Part shown: positions 52,612 to 64,000 of the stretch, piece by piece
How the letters are laid out: each line of letters opens with the position of its first letter
Position numbering within the stretch: the first letter of the stretch is position 1
Origin: Nannochloropsis salina CCMP1776
Lineage: Eukaryota > Sar > Eustigmatophyceae > Eustigmatales > Monodopsidaceae
Assembly (NCBI GenBank): GCA_004565275.1
Contig: SDOX01000095.1
Coordinates: 67,417 to 131,416, forward strand
Direction: 5' to 3'
Length of the DNA: 64,000 bases
The notes under the pieces: model-generated
What the model saw: the letters and a program-made list of their open reading frames with translations, nothing else
Database searches by the model: none
Told to the model about the DNA's origin: nothing
Made by a program: the position numbers and the translations under genes

Positions 52612-55600
52612 CTAGCTTTTGCTCCCGGCATGGTGGTGGGCATACTGAGTCGCCGATGCCGAACCCGCGGCCGTGTAATGGGCCTGCATCTTGACTGCCG
52701 CGGGCGTCAACCGATCCAAATATTGTTGCAAGGACTCGTCCTCTGTTGCCATGCTGCTAAATTGGTTCCGCAGAGCCTCCACGCGTTCCGGCGGCATCGA
52801 ACGGAGAGCGGGGAAGCGCGAGAACAGTACGTCGGGCGGATCTTTGTGGGTGGGAATGAGGCTGGCCCATAAGAAGCGCTCCATCGGGTCCCCTTCCACA
52901 ACCTCCACCACCTGAGGCGTGGGAAATCGGTCCTGTCGCGCCTGCTCCGCGTACGCCCGGCACACTTGCAATGACTGTTGCGCCGCCTCCGAGCCCGGGA
53001 GCCACGCGCCGTACTTGGGGTCGCTCAAGGGCCCGTCCCTTTCCTCCATACCCGCAGCGAGCATCAGGGCCGCCTCGCGTCCTATCCATATGACCAGACG
53101 GTCCTGGGTGTCGAGCAGCAAGACCAGGTCGGGCCACAGCGCCATGGTCTGACACGGCCAAGACTGCAGCTTTCCGTCCCCTCCCGGCACCGCCTCGCCT
53201 TGATTGCCGGAGACCTCGGTGGTCGCGTCCGAGGTCGCCACGATCAAGGGGCCCGTGGAAAGCAAGACAGGCGACAACATCCGGGTCGCTTCCTCCAGAC
53301 CCAGGGTCAGGAACCGATAACGAAGGGCGCAGGCCACGTCCTCGCCCTGCTGATGCCGGCCAAGGAGGGGCCCGCGATGCCCCTGGTAGATCACCTCCAC
53401 GGCCCCCTCCAGTTCCGAGCCGCAGGGACGTCCGAATCCTCCACGCTTCCTGACGTAGGCGTGGAGGCGAGGGAAAAGGGTGCGAATCTCCTCCACCACG
53501 CTGTCCACCTCCCGGCGCGCGCCCGCGGCCGCCGTGGTTGCCGCCGCCGGTGCCGTGCCACTCCCCGGGGAAGCAAGGATACCCGGAGCGAGCTGCTGGG
53601 AAAGTCGGAGGACGGCGCGTTTGAGCGCCAGGACGGGGAGGGCGCTGTGGTCCTGCGTGGTTGTCTTGGCCTGAATGCGCAGGCTCAGGACCCGAGTGAC
53701 CAGCCAGCCCCCCTCGATGGACCGGAGGATGCTCTGAAAAATGAAAGAGTCGGAGCGGGTGCCCCAGATCCCGAAGACCGTGTCCCGCGGTCGGTAGAGC
53801 AGGCCCACGTCCATACCGGCTTTTGCCCCCCCCCCCGGCGTCGCCGGCCACCGCGGCCAAGTGATTTTTCGAAGCGTCTGGCAGTAGGGCAGACGAGGGG
53901 GCGTCATTTCCACCCCCGCAGCTTTTTCCTGGGCGTGTTTCCACGCCCAGCCCTCCGCAAGGCTCAGGGCCGGGCCACATTTCCCCCTCCCTTCGCCCCC
54001 CCCGAAGGCCTCCACGCCGATTCCGTCCACCTCCTCGCCCTGCCCCGTGCTCCAATTCCCCGCACTACTGGCCCATGTCCGCAACCGGGAGCCCACCGCG
54101 CGCGCAGCCATCCCGCCCGATTCCAGCAAGTAAGAGAGCGCCCCGCCCCCTGCGTCCTCCTCCTCCGGCAGGGAGAGGGCCGACGACGACCGGGAGAGCC
54201 GGCCCGTGCTCCCGCTGCTCCGCCGCAACGAGGCCGTCGCCCCTTCCGCCCCCGCCGGGCCCGCCTCCACCTCCCATTGCTCTCGTCCTCCCTCCGCCCA
54301 GCCCTCCGGCAGGAGAAGGCTGGCGATGTCCATATGGGCCGAGACCCGGAGCTCCAAGGTGGCCACTTCCGTGGGCTCCGGCAACGTTTGGACGGTCAGG
54401 AGCTTCTCCAGGTCCAGGCTCAGCTCCCTGTCGCGGGCCGACGGGTAGAGGAGGACACTGCCGCCCGTCCGGGCCACCAAGGTACGGAGGGCGAGGGTGT
54501 CGAAATGGGCCGCCAGACCCAGGCAACAGGCATCCAGAGCCAGGCCGCGCTGGCGGGCCCCTTGGGAGAGACGAGTAAAGTACTGCCGGCGCTCCCCAGG
54601 CAGCAGGAGCGGGGCGGCAAGAATGCTGGAGCCGGGGGCGGGGTCTCCCGGGCCGAATGGGGGCCCGGTCGTGAAGACCCAGACCCGTGCCCGTCGGCAT
54701 TCCGGGTAGCATTGGTTGAGGCAGTCGATGGCCGTGCCCAAGAAGCGGCGTTCCTCCGCCTTGCCCCCGTCCTTTTCCAAGCGCAGCCCTCCGCCCGTCC
54801 CCTCTTCCTGCGTTCGGAACGTGCCGTCGTGGGCCATGGTGCGCAGGGAGGCCAAGAGTCCGTGGCGGGCGGCGAAGAGGGGCGCCCAGTACTCTCCCTG
54901 GGCGAATCCGGCGGAGAGACGCTCCCGATCCGATCCCGTGACCGCCCTATCCAACACGTCGTGCTCCAGGGCCTGCGCTTCCTCGTCGCGCCCCCCCAAC
55001 CGGCCCAGGCGATACAGGCTGACGGAGGCCCCGAAGGTGAGGAGGGTCAAGGGAGTGGCGGGGTCGAGAGCGGGCGACTGCAGCGTGAGCTCCAAAGCCT
55101 CCACCACGCCCAGAGCCTCGGCGCGCGAGGTCATGTTGCGGTCGATGACGAGGACCAGCCCTGGTGGCGGTGCAGTCGCAAGGGAGGCGTTGGAGCCGTC
55201 CAGGGAGGAAGTCGAGTGGGAGCGACGCATGAGCATGGAGGAGATCGAGGCACTCAGGTCCGTCAGGGGGGTCCGGTATTCCACTTCATGGTGCACAAAC
55301 TCGGGCGCGAGGACCCCCGAGGCAGAGCGCCCGGCGTGCGAAGGGTCCGCCGCATTTTCGGTCTCGCACATGGCGCATGACCAAACGGCCGTCGACATGC
55401 TCCCTCGATGGTGGAACGTGCAGAACGGGCTGGCGGCCGTCCCGCATTTCAGACAAAGGGGCGGGTGCCGGTGCGGGAGGACTATGGTATCATTCTTGTT
55501 CGGGAAGAGGGGAACGATGAGGCCCTTTGGGAAGAAACGGGGGGGAAGGAGACAGGCGCGTAAGGGAGTACATGGATGGGTGACATATCTATAACGAACA

Positions 55601-55745
55601 AAGACGAGCCCGAAAAGAAATACCTCCTTCCTACCTTGGGCATTTCATTGGCCTGCCAGTACTGGGAGATACGCACAGGCCTCGCATGGTCGGTGTCGTC
55701 GGAAGGGGGTGCTGTCCGCATTTCTGGGCATGCTGGCTGTTGCAT
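52612..55745 (-). CDS. SEC23: SEC23-family COPII coat protein
   Basis: Two exons, 55745-55635 and 55524-52612, phase 0, 1007 residues. Exon 1 ends ISQYWQANEMPK and joins GLIVPLFPNKNDTIVLPHRH, matching the Sec23/24 entry to the zinc finger: LCLKCGTAASPFC (Cys61, Cys64) and VWSCAMC (Cys87, Cys90). Then come the trunk (LVLVIDRNMTSRAEALGVVE; RARVWVFTTGPPFGPGD; GGSVLLYPSARDRELSLDLE), beta-sandwich, helical and gelsolin-like domains (LVLLLDTQDRLVIWIGREA), ending RFLWASLIPTHKDPPDVLFS and RFPALRSMP, a Sec23-type close. Sec23 is the GTPase-activating half of the COPII inner coat at ER exit sites. It is longer than usual Sec23 (about 770) because of Ser/Gly-rich inserts around residues 410-520 and elsewhere, so it may be a divergent paralogue. 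Confidence 0.82.
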
Positions 55746-56221
55746 GGCACAGAGGGCCTTGCCTGCTCTTTGTCCGTCTAGAGCCTTTCCGGCATGCTGC
55801 TCATTCCTGTAGTATGGACGCCCGGCAAACTGTATCGGTCACACGTGTCACACCTGTTGCGACGTTAGCCCGTCGTGGGAAGGAAAGGTCCATTAAGTCG
55901 TGTCTACGGCGGGGCACTGAAGCCGGATGTGGTCGACACAAAGGCCGAGTCTCAGTAGAAAGGGTGTTATGTCACGTTCTGAGTCCGAAAGGCGTAGAGC
56001 TTGGAAAAGCAAAACAAGGTGCCAAAGACGGTCTCCATGCCACTGGGAATATGTGTGTGTAAAGCATGAAAATACGATGTTGACTGCGTCTCCACTTAGT
56101 GCTTTTGATGACTCGGGTAGTCCTCGATTGTCCTACTTTACGTTCCCACGTCTCTCTTGCCCTGAACTTCTTCCTTCCCACTACTAGCTCCTCACGTTTC
56201 AAGCTTACGCCCGCCCTTCAC
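55746..56221. other. spacer between minus-strand genes
   Basis: 476 bp; promoter side of the SEC23-family gene and 3' side of CTF18. Nothing recognised. Confidence 0.5.
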
Positions 56222-59200
56222 CTAGAGCATGTCTTTCATATAGACAGGGCGGCGCACCGCGTTCGTGTATCCTGCGACATACTTGAAGCGTACAGTGGAC
56301 TTCTTCGCTGCGGACTGTTTGTGCTCGGGAGGAAAAAGGCCCTCCCCGAGGTTAAGCCCCTGGGTGCCCGTATCCCCCACATGGCTCCCGTCGGTTTGCG
56401 TCCTAGATTTTGTCTTGGTCGTGCTGCGCTTGGTCCCAAGCTTCACGTACCATGCTTTCGGCCCAGGCTCCTCCTCCTCTTTCGCTACCAGGAGCGCAAT
56501 ATTCGGGCCGGGGGTGGCCTCGCGAGACGCAGCCGCCTTGGAGGGCAGACCGTTCAAGCGAGGTCCTTGCCCTGTCGACGAAGACATGCCCTTTTTAGCT
56601 TTCAACGCATCGGTCTTGCGGAGCTCTGTCCTTCGCAAGGCCTCAAGCTTCGCCTCCTGCGTGGCCAGGAGCTTGACAAAGGCGGGCAGGAGGCGCGGCG
56701 GACGCGGGCGTTGCACTGGCAAGGTCTCGGACCTGGGGGCGCCCGTTCCGTCGTTCGCGAGACCGAATTCGGCCAGGTGGACCAGTGCCGGGAGCATTTC
56801 CAAACGCTCAGGTGCCCCTGAATGCTGGTGCGGATGGGAGAGGCCACTGCCAGGGCTCTGGACGTAGGAGATCCCACAGGCCAGCAAGACGTCCACCAGG
56901 TGCCGAAGACCCGCCTTTTCTGCGAAGGAATACAGGTCGGGATTCACGGGCCGCAGGTTCGGGTTCAAGATGTGCATGAGCGGCGACACCACATCCAGGA
57001 CGACGGGGGTGGGACGCCGTGCCCACATCGCTTGGAGGGAGCAGCCCTCGCCGAAAGACTGGAGGATGTGCTGTCGGCTCAGGCGGGCGCTCCGGTATTC
57101 GTGATCTTTGCGGGGCAGGGCCAGGCGCGGACGAGTCTCCACGCGGCAAAGCAGGTGGAGGGCGGCGGCGGTGGCCAGGTGGAGGTCCTCCATCACGTGG
57201 TGCCCCTCCATCTGCCGCCCTTGCACCAGGTCGGAGAAAGCCAGCCATTCCGCCGCATGCAGAACTTTCGTCAGGTTCGGGTCCGTGAAGCGAAGCTGGC
57301 AGTAGTTCTCCTGGGCGGCCAGGAGGACGTGGGCGTGGTCGCTGTAGGAAGCGACGCTGGCCATGACCCGGTCGGTGTCGCGGCCCCGGCTCTGTGCCCG
57401 CTTCTCCGTCCCTGCTCCCTCCTCCCCGGGCAAGAGGGCGGGCGTGGCCGTCGCCTTGGAGGCCGGCTTGCGGAAGAGGGACTGGCAGACTTGAAGCATG
57501 TCCTTCTCTTGGTCCTTGAGGCCCTCTCCCACGTACTCCAGGAGCTGGCGCGAGAGATGGGAGGCGAAGGCGGCCGGTGGCTTGTCCTGCTCTTTCTGCC
57601 CTTGGCCCTGGGACAGGACCGCGGCGGGGAGACGGGCCTGGAAGAATTGGAGCGTGTTCAGGCAGGAGCGCACGTCGTGGCCGGAGGCTTCGCACAGGAC
57701 GCTCAAAGCTACGCCCTCCACGGGCAGGTTCTCGGCTTGGCAGATGGTTTTTAGGCGCTGCAAGAGGCGGGGATTGGTGCGCCGCCGGAACCGAAAGACG
57801 GTAGCCACCTCCCGAAGGGCCCGGAGGGCGGGAACGTACAGGTCGTTGCAGATGCAAATCAGTGGCCGCGTCAAGGGGGGGCACGAAACGCTCCCGTCGG
57901 CCCCGGAATGGCCCCCAGCCTCGTCCTTGCTGCCGGCGCTGCCTTTCTGCTTGCCCTTCAAAGGGGCTTTGATCATGTTCACGATCATTTTCATGGCCGC
58001 TTTCCCCTCGATCCCATCCACCTCGTCCAGGATGATGCAATTGGGCCGCTTATCACCCAGCACCGCCTGGTTCTCCATGGCACGCGTCATCTTCTCCCGG
58101 AGGGCGCCTGCTGACCTGTCGTCCGAGGCGTTGATCTCCAAGGGCCTGTACCCGCAGTGTTCAGCTATTACGTGGGCGAGTGTGGTCTTTCCGATTCCCG
58201 GCGGCCCCGCCAGCAGGATGGCGCGTGCAGAAGGCTCGGGCCGTCGGTCCCTGCGCTGGAGAGAAAGGTCCGTGTCCCCCAAATCCGGGTCGCTTTTCCC
58301 CGTCCAGCGCCCTGGCCCCTCCTGGCCGGCTCCATCGTGGCCTGCCTGACTGCTTCCCCCGCCCTGCCCTCCCCACATTTTCCTGCCGGGCCCCGAGGCC
58401 TCGGCCAGACGCTTGGGCACCGCGCGTTTGAAGACAAAGGCGTCCCATTGCCGGAGGAGGCGGAGAACCTCCCGGTTGGTGGCCTCCTCGCTCAACAGGT
58501 GGGCGAAGGCCGAAGGGGAGTAGCGCGACACCCACAGCTGCTCCGACGCAGGCTCTGCCCTGATCGCCTGCACCGCGCCTTCCCCGACCCTCTCCCCTCC
58601 CACCGGCCCATCCTCTTCCCCCGCTGCCGCCTCCTTCGCCCCTAGGGCCTGCGACGTCCGCAGGCGCCGATACCTCCGACGCTCCACCCGCGCCAGCAAC
58701 TCAGCCATTGGCAGAGTCAACAACCCGCCCTTCCCCCCCCCCCGGCGAGGTCGCTCTGGAGCTTCGCCAGTCGACTGGCCAGCGGAAGAGCCGCCTCCCC
58801 CGCCTCCTCCCCCTCGCCCACGCCCGCCCTCGACCCCTCCCCCCGGCCCTGGCATCGGACGTAGAACAGTCCGCCCCGGCCCGTCACTATGCGCAAGGCC
58901 CGCTGCCCGGGAGGGGGGCGGGGCAGCAGGTGAGCCTCTCTCGTCCTCTTTGACAGGCGGGGCACCTGGGCCTGCGCGGATCCCGTGGCCAGGACCAAGT
59001 TCTCCAGACCAAAGGCCACACTTTCCTCGCTGGCGCCGGTCTTGCCCTTGTAGAGCTTGCGGCGCTTCATTCGGCTGGGGTGACTGGCCGTATCCTCTCC
59101 CTGGCCGGCATGCCCACCATCCCCGCCCGCCTCCCTCGGCTCCGACCCCGCTTGCCGCCAGTCCTCGCTCTGCATATCCGGGAGGATATCCATCGCCCGT

Positions 59201-59765
59201 TCCTCCTGCTCGCGCTTTCGCCGAGTCCCCTCCTTGGCCAGGCGAAAGGCCAGGGCGGCGGGCCGTGAGACAGGACCGCTTCTTTTAGCCTCTTCCGGAG
59301 GGAATGGGAGGGCTCCAGCGTTCTCCGAAATTGTACGTACTTCCGTGAGTACACCGGGCGCATTGAGTGCGGAGAGGCCTGCGGAGGACGGGCCATTAGC
59401 GTCGTCCTTGGGGTCCTCCTCGTCCTCGTCTCCCACGACCCGTTTTCGTGGTGGGGCCGGGCCCGCTCCCAGGATATGACCATCTGATTTCGTGGACACA
59501 AGCTGTGCCGTTGGCGGTAGATTTTCTTCGAGAGGGTAGCTGTCCCCATCAAACATATCCGGGTCCATTTCTGCATAAGACTTTATGGATGTATGATTGT
59601 ATGCGTGTTTGTGAAGGAACTGAGCAAACGGAGGGATAAAAGGACGCTGTCAGGACGGAACGGGCCGCATAAACAGAGACTTACCTCTTCTATGACTTTC
59701 TGCTCCATATCTATGGCTGCCTCCGCGGCCAGCATGGCGTCTAAATCCTCGTCAAAGTCGTCCAT
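56222..59765 (-). CDS. CTF18: CTF18 replication factor C-like clamp loader subunit, frame broken at a G run
   Basis: Exon 1 is 59765-59685 (MDDFDEDLDAMLAAEAAIDM). Exon 2 runs from 59580 with a phase-0 join (cataaag acceptor; SYAEMDPDMFDGDSYPLEEN). The acidic/basic N-terminal part continues to about 58733, where an 11-G run separates it from the frame of the conserved body; one extra G would link LASRLAKLQSDLA to GGLLTLPMAELLARVERR. The body has LWVSRYSPSAFAHLLSEEAT, Walker A LLAGPPGIGKTTLAHVIAEH, EINASDDRSAGALREKM, Walker B NCIILDEVDGIEG, PLICICNDLYVPALRAL and DVRSCLNTLQFFQ, and ends FKYVAGYTNAVRRPVYMKDM, the CTF18 C-terminus. Ctf18-RFC loads PCNA for sister-chromatid cohesion and checkpoint signalling. 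Confidence 0.88.
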
Positions 59766-60339
59766 GGCTCCGTCCCCTGTGCTGTGAGACCTCGTGTGAG
59801 TGTCCCGTGTGCAGAAAACCACGAACTAGCGATAAACGCGTGAAGGAGCGATAGTGCTGCTTCGGCGCCCGGCCCATCAACGGGAAGAGCAAGCACGCAA
59901 GATTGCACACGAAGGACGTCCGTGCCGGAAAGATGATGCTGTGTGTGGGCGGCATCAATGCGAAACCACCTGCGTGGACGTGAACTGCCACTTTACGGTG
60001 TTCATGCTCCAATGCGGACCATCGTCTGCAATGAGTCCCGAGCCGGTGCTTGAAGCCGGGCATGGATTGTGGACGAGGAAATGGTGGGAGGAAAAGGGAA
60101 AAATGCATGGCCTACTGGGGGAAGTTAGAGCCAGAGATATGCTGTGACGCCGTGGGTTTGGAGAAGGGGTTTTGTGGAAGGGGGTGGGCCGTCTGCACGG
60201 TGCATTTTGCTGGGTGTCAGGCTAAAATGTTCAAGTGACATGGCGTGCAATGATTCCATCACAAGTCATTTCTTTTTCCTTTCTTTCGCGTCCTTTTTTA
60301 CAACTTGGGCCTGGCCTCCCTCGTTCATACATTTGTCCT
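59766..60339. other. spacer between minus-strand genes
   Basis: 574 bp, upstream of CTF18 and downstream of the RanBPM-like gene. Nothing recognised. Confidence 0.5.
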
Positions 60340-63271
60340 TCACGCATTATGCATCCGAGAAAGCGCTGGCAGCCGGAAAGCTTCCCCGCGTCCGCCGCTC
60401 CTGATCTCTCCTACCATGTCGTGCATGGCAGCCAGGCCCAAGAGCGTCTGCTCCAAAAGCGACCGGCTCCGGTCCTCCTCGTCCACCTCCTCCTCCCCCT
60501 TCTCTTCCCCATCCATCAAAATGGCCGCATTAACCCTCTCGGCCACCTCCTCCCGGTGACCCTGCCCTACGAGATGGCCGAGGGGAGACGCCTCCATGTC
60601 CGGGAAGTAAGCCAAGAGGCCCGTGATGTCCCGTAGTTGCCTGGCAAAGTCCAGGGAGCGCGAGGCAGCTTGACGGGGCGAGAGGGCCGCCGTCTTGGGC
60701 CCCCAAGGTCGCTTCATCGGCTTGCTGGGCCTGCCTGGCCCCTCCATGCGTGCCTGGGAGCCGTGCTCCTGACGCGGGGGCTTACGCCCTTTCACCGCGC
60801 CCCCGGATGCCCCATTCCCCTCCTCCATCTCCCCATCCCTCCTTCCCGTCCTCTCCTCCGCCCTCCCACCCGGCAGCGCGCCTCCCTCCCCCCTCGGCCC
60901 TTCCTCCCCTCCTTCCTCCTCTCCCTTCACCGCGAAGCCCAACAGCCTCTCCCGCGCCCACGCTAGCGCCTCCGGGACCCTGCCCCCCCGCAGTAGGTCG
61001 ACAAAGGCCAGGCAATACAGGTCGAAGCGCAGGGAGACGCGGGTCGCCCACAGCCGAGGACGTTCTCGCTGCAGAAGCTCCATCACCCGCGCTACCCCCC
61101 CGCCCTCCCCCCAGGTCCCTACCAGGGCCTCCCGCACCTCTTGCCGCAGACCCAACGTCCGTCTCTGCCGACACCTTCGGGCCCGGAGCCTCTCCATCAA
61201 CGCCTCCCCGACCCTCCCCCTTCCTCCGCCCTCCGTCCCCCTCTTCCCCCCGCGCTTCCCCTCCCTCCCTCCCTCCTCCGCGTCCACGCCGCCCTCCTCC
61301 CCAAGCCCGACCCCTTCCCCCTCTTTCTCCCCCTCCATCGCCCTCGCCTCCTCCCCCTCTACCTCCATCGCCTCCCCCGCCCCCCTTCTTCGACGCCGTC
61401 CCCCTCCGTCCCCCCTTCCCCCCTTCCTCAGTCCCCCCTCGCCGACCCTGCCCCTGCTTTCCCTTCCCCCTCCTCCCCTTCACTCCTCCCCGCCTACCTC
61501 CCTCCCCTTCCTCCCCTCCCTCCCCTCCCTCATGCCTTTCCCCCATCGCAGCCTCCAAAAGACGCGCCGTCGCCCCATATCCCGCTGCCACCAGGTAGTC
61601 CCGCACCAGCCCCTCCTCCTCCTCCTCCTCCTCCTCCTCCTCCTCCTCCTCCTCCCTATCCCTACCCCCAACCTCCCCGCTTCCCGCGGCCCTCCCTCCC
61701 TGGCCCACCTCGTACAAGAAGGGCTCTTGCCCGAAGTTCACCCGCGCTGACTCGCCCTCCCCGTGCAGACTCAGGGCGGGGTACAGCTCCTCGTCCTCCC
61801 CCCCCCGGGCCCCTGCCTGCCCCTCCCCCCGCCACGCCGGCGTCGACCATAGACCCGCGCCCTCCCCGGCACAAGCATTGGGGTCCTCTACGCTCCCGCC
61901 CTCCCATCGCCGAAACCTCCGCGCAGCCACGGACAGGGAGGACGCATCCAGCACTTCTCGAGCTGGGCGGGGGCCAGGGGGGAAGGAGGGGGAAGCGGAG
62001 GAGGAGGAGGAGGAGGAGGAGGAGGAGGGGGAGGANNNNNNNNNNNNNNNNNNNNNNNNNNNNNNNNNNNNNNNNNNNNNNNNNNNNNNNNNNNNNNNNN
62101 NNNNNNNNNNNNNNNNNNNNNNNNNNNNNNNNNNNAAGGCGGCTTGAAAGGCCCAGGTCGTCAGGGTGAGCGCCTCTGGGATCCTTTTCCGCCTCCTCCC
62201 CTCCCTCCCTCCCTCCCTCCCCCGCCGCTCCATCTCGGCCAAACGCCGGGATCGGCTGAGAAGGACGGAAGGGCCGCGTCTATCGGCGAGAGAAGAGGAA
62301 GGCGCAGCGTCAGTCTCGGAGGCGGAAGAAGATCGGATCGAGGCCCGGCCCCCCTGGGAGGGGTCTGGGAGAGGTCCCGCTCCGCGCCTTGCCGGCGCAG
62401 GCTCTCGTCGGGCCGAACGCGTGGGCGCGAATGCCGGGGTCTGGAGGGAGGGCGGGCCGGGGGCGCGGAAGAGGCCCTGAAAGGCGACACCGAGGTGCTT
62501 CCCGTTCTTGGTAAAGAAGACGTCCCCGCTGGCCAGGTCCACGCCGCATCCCACCACGTCGCCACGTCCAAAGCCCGGGCCGTACTCCTTCCCCCGCAGC
62601 GCCGCGCCCTGGCCCCGAGTCTGCGTGGCCCCACCGCGGCTGCCGGCCCCTCCCCTCTCTTCGCCTTCCCGCGGCCCTTCCAGGATCCTCCCGTCCACCC
62701 CCCGATACCCCCACGAGCGGGCCCAAGAGCCCAGCTGCCGATGCCGGGGAGAGCCTCGGGCTGCCAGACCCACGGTCGCCGACGTCGTGCTCCGGTCGTG
62801 GGGAGTCTCCAGGATCGTCACCTCGAAGTAGAAGGATGCGGCCCGTCGGGGCAAGGGCCTGTCCGCCTTGACCACGCCCACGTCCTCCGGGTGGTTCGCC
62901 CGGCCCGCATACCGGGCTGTGCGCCTGTCGCTGGACAAAGTGGCGTGGTAGGGACCCGCCGCCTCAGGATTCCACTTGCAAGCGTGCGAAGCATCATTTC
63001 TTTCCCGACGGCGCCCCTTCCTGCGCCCGCTCTCCTCGCCCGCCTCGATGCTAGGACCCCAGGTCTCGGAGAGGTCCCACGAGGAAGGCAAGAGCTCTCG
63101 GTGACGGCCTGCCGGTCGCCCATGCTCATCGGTTGATTCCTCTGGCAGGTACTCCGTCTTAAACGGGCCGCTACGCTCCGTGGCGTCCTGTGTGTCGCCT
63201 CTTAGAGCTAGAACCTGCTCCAGTCCCGAGGGTATCGGCGGCTCGAGGTTGCCTGTCGACTCCTCACCCAT
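60340..63271 (-). CDS. RanBPM/GID1-like SPRY-LisH-CTLH-CRA protein, gapped and frame-broken
   Basis: Starts [20 protein letters not shown]. The SPRY domain begins [20 protein letters not shown], includes [11 protein letters not shown] and [20 protein letters not shown] then [12 protein letters not shown], is split by a long low-complexity insert with the assembly gap, and closes with [13 protein letters not shown]. LisH follows a run of about 14 Glu: [24 protein letters not shown] ([40 protein letters not shown]) and CRA ([32 protein letters not shown]) lie in another frame, the switch falling in G-rich DNA between about 61370 and 61570. The domain order is that of RanBPM/Gid1, scaffold and substrate-receptor platform of the GID/CTLH ubiquitin ligase. 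No pyrimidine tract is present for an intron at the switch, so an indel is likelier. Confidence 0.82.
61612..61655. repeat. CTC/GAG trinucleotide microsatellite
   Basis: About 14 uninterrupted units; encodes poly-Glu immediately before the LisH motif on the minus strand. Confidence 0.85.
61996..62035. repeat. GGA trinucleotide microsatellite at gap edge
   Basis: A (GAG)n run encoding poly-Ser on the minus strand ends exactly at the N gap, which it probably caused. Confidence 0.8.
62036..62135. other. assembly gap (100 N)
   Basis: Exactly 100 N, the conventional size for a gap of unknown length; it lies inside the SPRY-insert region of the RanBPM-like gene, so frame across it is not informative. 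Confidence 0.97.
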
Positions 63272-64000
63272 GATGCCAGGTGGGGAACGCCTGCTTGGTG
63301 GCAGAGGAGGGTCAAATTAAACTTGTTGAATAGTACAGGATGTGAAGTGTCGTGTTAGTGCCAGTGTATGTGGTGGAAACCCTCTCAATATAGATGCCTG
63401 GGTTCCTACCAGGCCGGGATACCGCAGCCGTTTCCGATCGATTTTCTCAAATATGGAGATATCGGTCAGTTTTTGGTTACACCGTTGACACACGGATGGC
63501 TCTCAATCAATTGAGGTAGACTCAAAGGACGGGTTAGCATGAAGACGACAAGTAGTAGATCACACAAGGTGATGCCACGAGAATGCTATGTCCTCCTCGA
63601 CTGCTACTACTAGGTAGCACCTGCCTGATCGCCGAAGGAAAAAAAGGGGGCCATTTTTATTGTAGGCCAGCAAGAGCAATACTCCAATTTCATGGCTTAC
63701 ATCTATGCTCATCTACATGAAGAGAAAGAAAAAAGGAGCGGCGTGCGATGACATGGAAGCGCGGACAAAAGATAAGAAGTATCTATTTCGTTTTTCTAAA
63801 TCATTCATCCCTCTTAGTCCAGGAAGAAAGGGCAACTTGCTTCCATTTCGCAACATGCAGAAATGATCACAGCATATCTCGTTTCAAATTGCATAACAAT
63901 GAATACCATTGAAGGCTTGGCTTTGTATTAATATATTGCGCCTTTCACCAATCAACCTCCTGGCTTCCCATGAGCTTGACGAAGAGGAACAAAGAAGGTT
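63272..64000. other. AT-rich spacer, upstream of RanBPM-like gene
   Basis: 729 bp with the presumed promoter of the minus-strand gene; no coding frame or RNA recognised to the window end. Confidence 0.5.

Noticed and set aside
52978-55380. 800-codon open frame on the plus strand
   Set aside because: Mirror of the SEC23-family exon; composition-driven, no domain, and the opposite strand encodes the conserved protein.
1-64000. transposons, LTR or virus-like elements
   Set aside because: No transposase, reverse transcriptase, integrase, capsid-like frames or long terminal repeats were seen on either strand.

Overview
This is a nuclear window from a compact eukaryotic genome. Genes are cut by short spliceosomal introns (mostly about 60-310 bp, GT..AG, with pyrimidine-rich 3' ends). 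The set includes eukaryote-only genes: SND3/PHO88, OST4, a GMAP-210-type golgin, RPF2, CTF18, a SEC23-family COPII protein, an NHE antiporter and a RanBPM/GID1-type protein. Very GC-rich exons, C/T-rich introns, AT-richer spacers, single-copy housekeeping genes and the 100-N scaffold gap fit an algal (stramenopile, possibly Nannochloropsis-like eustigmatophyte) assembly. That assignment is inference from style, not proof. I saw no transposon, virus-like element, CRISPR array, rRNA or convincing tRNA.

Layout. 0.6-5 kb: OTU protease and an SND3/PHO88 protein that reads in frame into ankyrin repeats (both minus). 5.3-10.5 kb: TTC1 and a GRAB-domain golgin (plus). 10.8-13.6 kb: one membrane ORF and a gene-poor stretch. 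13.7-19.1 kb: RPF2, an unknown gene, a 39-residue two-exon OST4 and cyclophilin H. 20-23 kb: a disordered Pro/Gly/Arg-rich protein of uncertain exon structure. 24-29 kb: inositol-monophosphatase-family enzyme with a C-terminal membrane anchor, rhomboid, aminoacylase-1. 30-43 kb (all minus): R3H-DExH helicase with an inserted zinc finger, patatin-like lipase, anchored class IV aminotransferase, Cys-rich protein, ribosomal protein eL8. 43.8-48 kb: TRIC-type channel fused to a lectin-like domain, DPH6-like ATP-pyrophosphatase, cytochrome c. 48.8-63.3 kb (all minus): NHE antiporter, SEC23-family protein, CTF18, RanBPM-like protein.

There is no operon logic, but several genes serve the ER/Golgi route: SND3 (targeting), OST4 (N-glycosylation), golgin and SEC23 (transport), rhomboid and TRIC (ER membrane). 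Divergent gene pairs share 0.4-1.1 kb spacers. Introns cluster near start codons: eL8 is interrupted directly after ATG, and four other genes have a good splice acceptor 6-31 nt upstream of ATG.

The least ordinary items are three domain fusions (SND3-ankyrin, TRIC-lectin, helicase-zinc finger) and three conserved genes (NHE, CTF18, RanBPM-like) whose frames break at G homopolymers or purine-rich low-complexity DNA, probably assembly indels. All gene models were made by eye from splice signals, reading phase and family knowledge; none is backed by a search.
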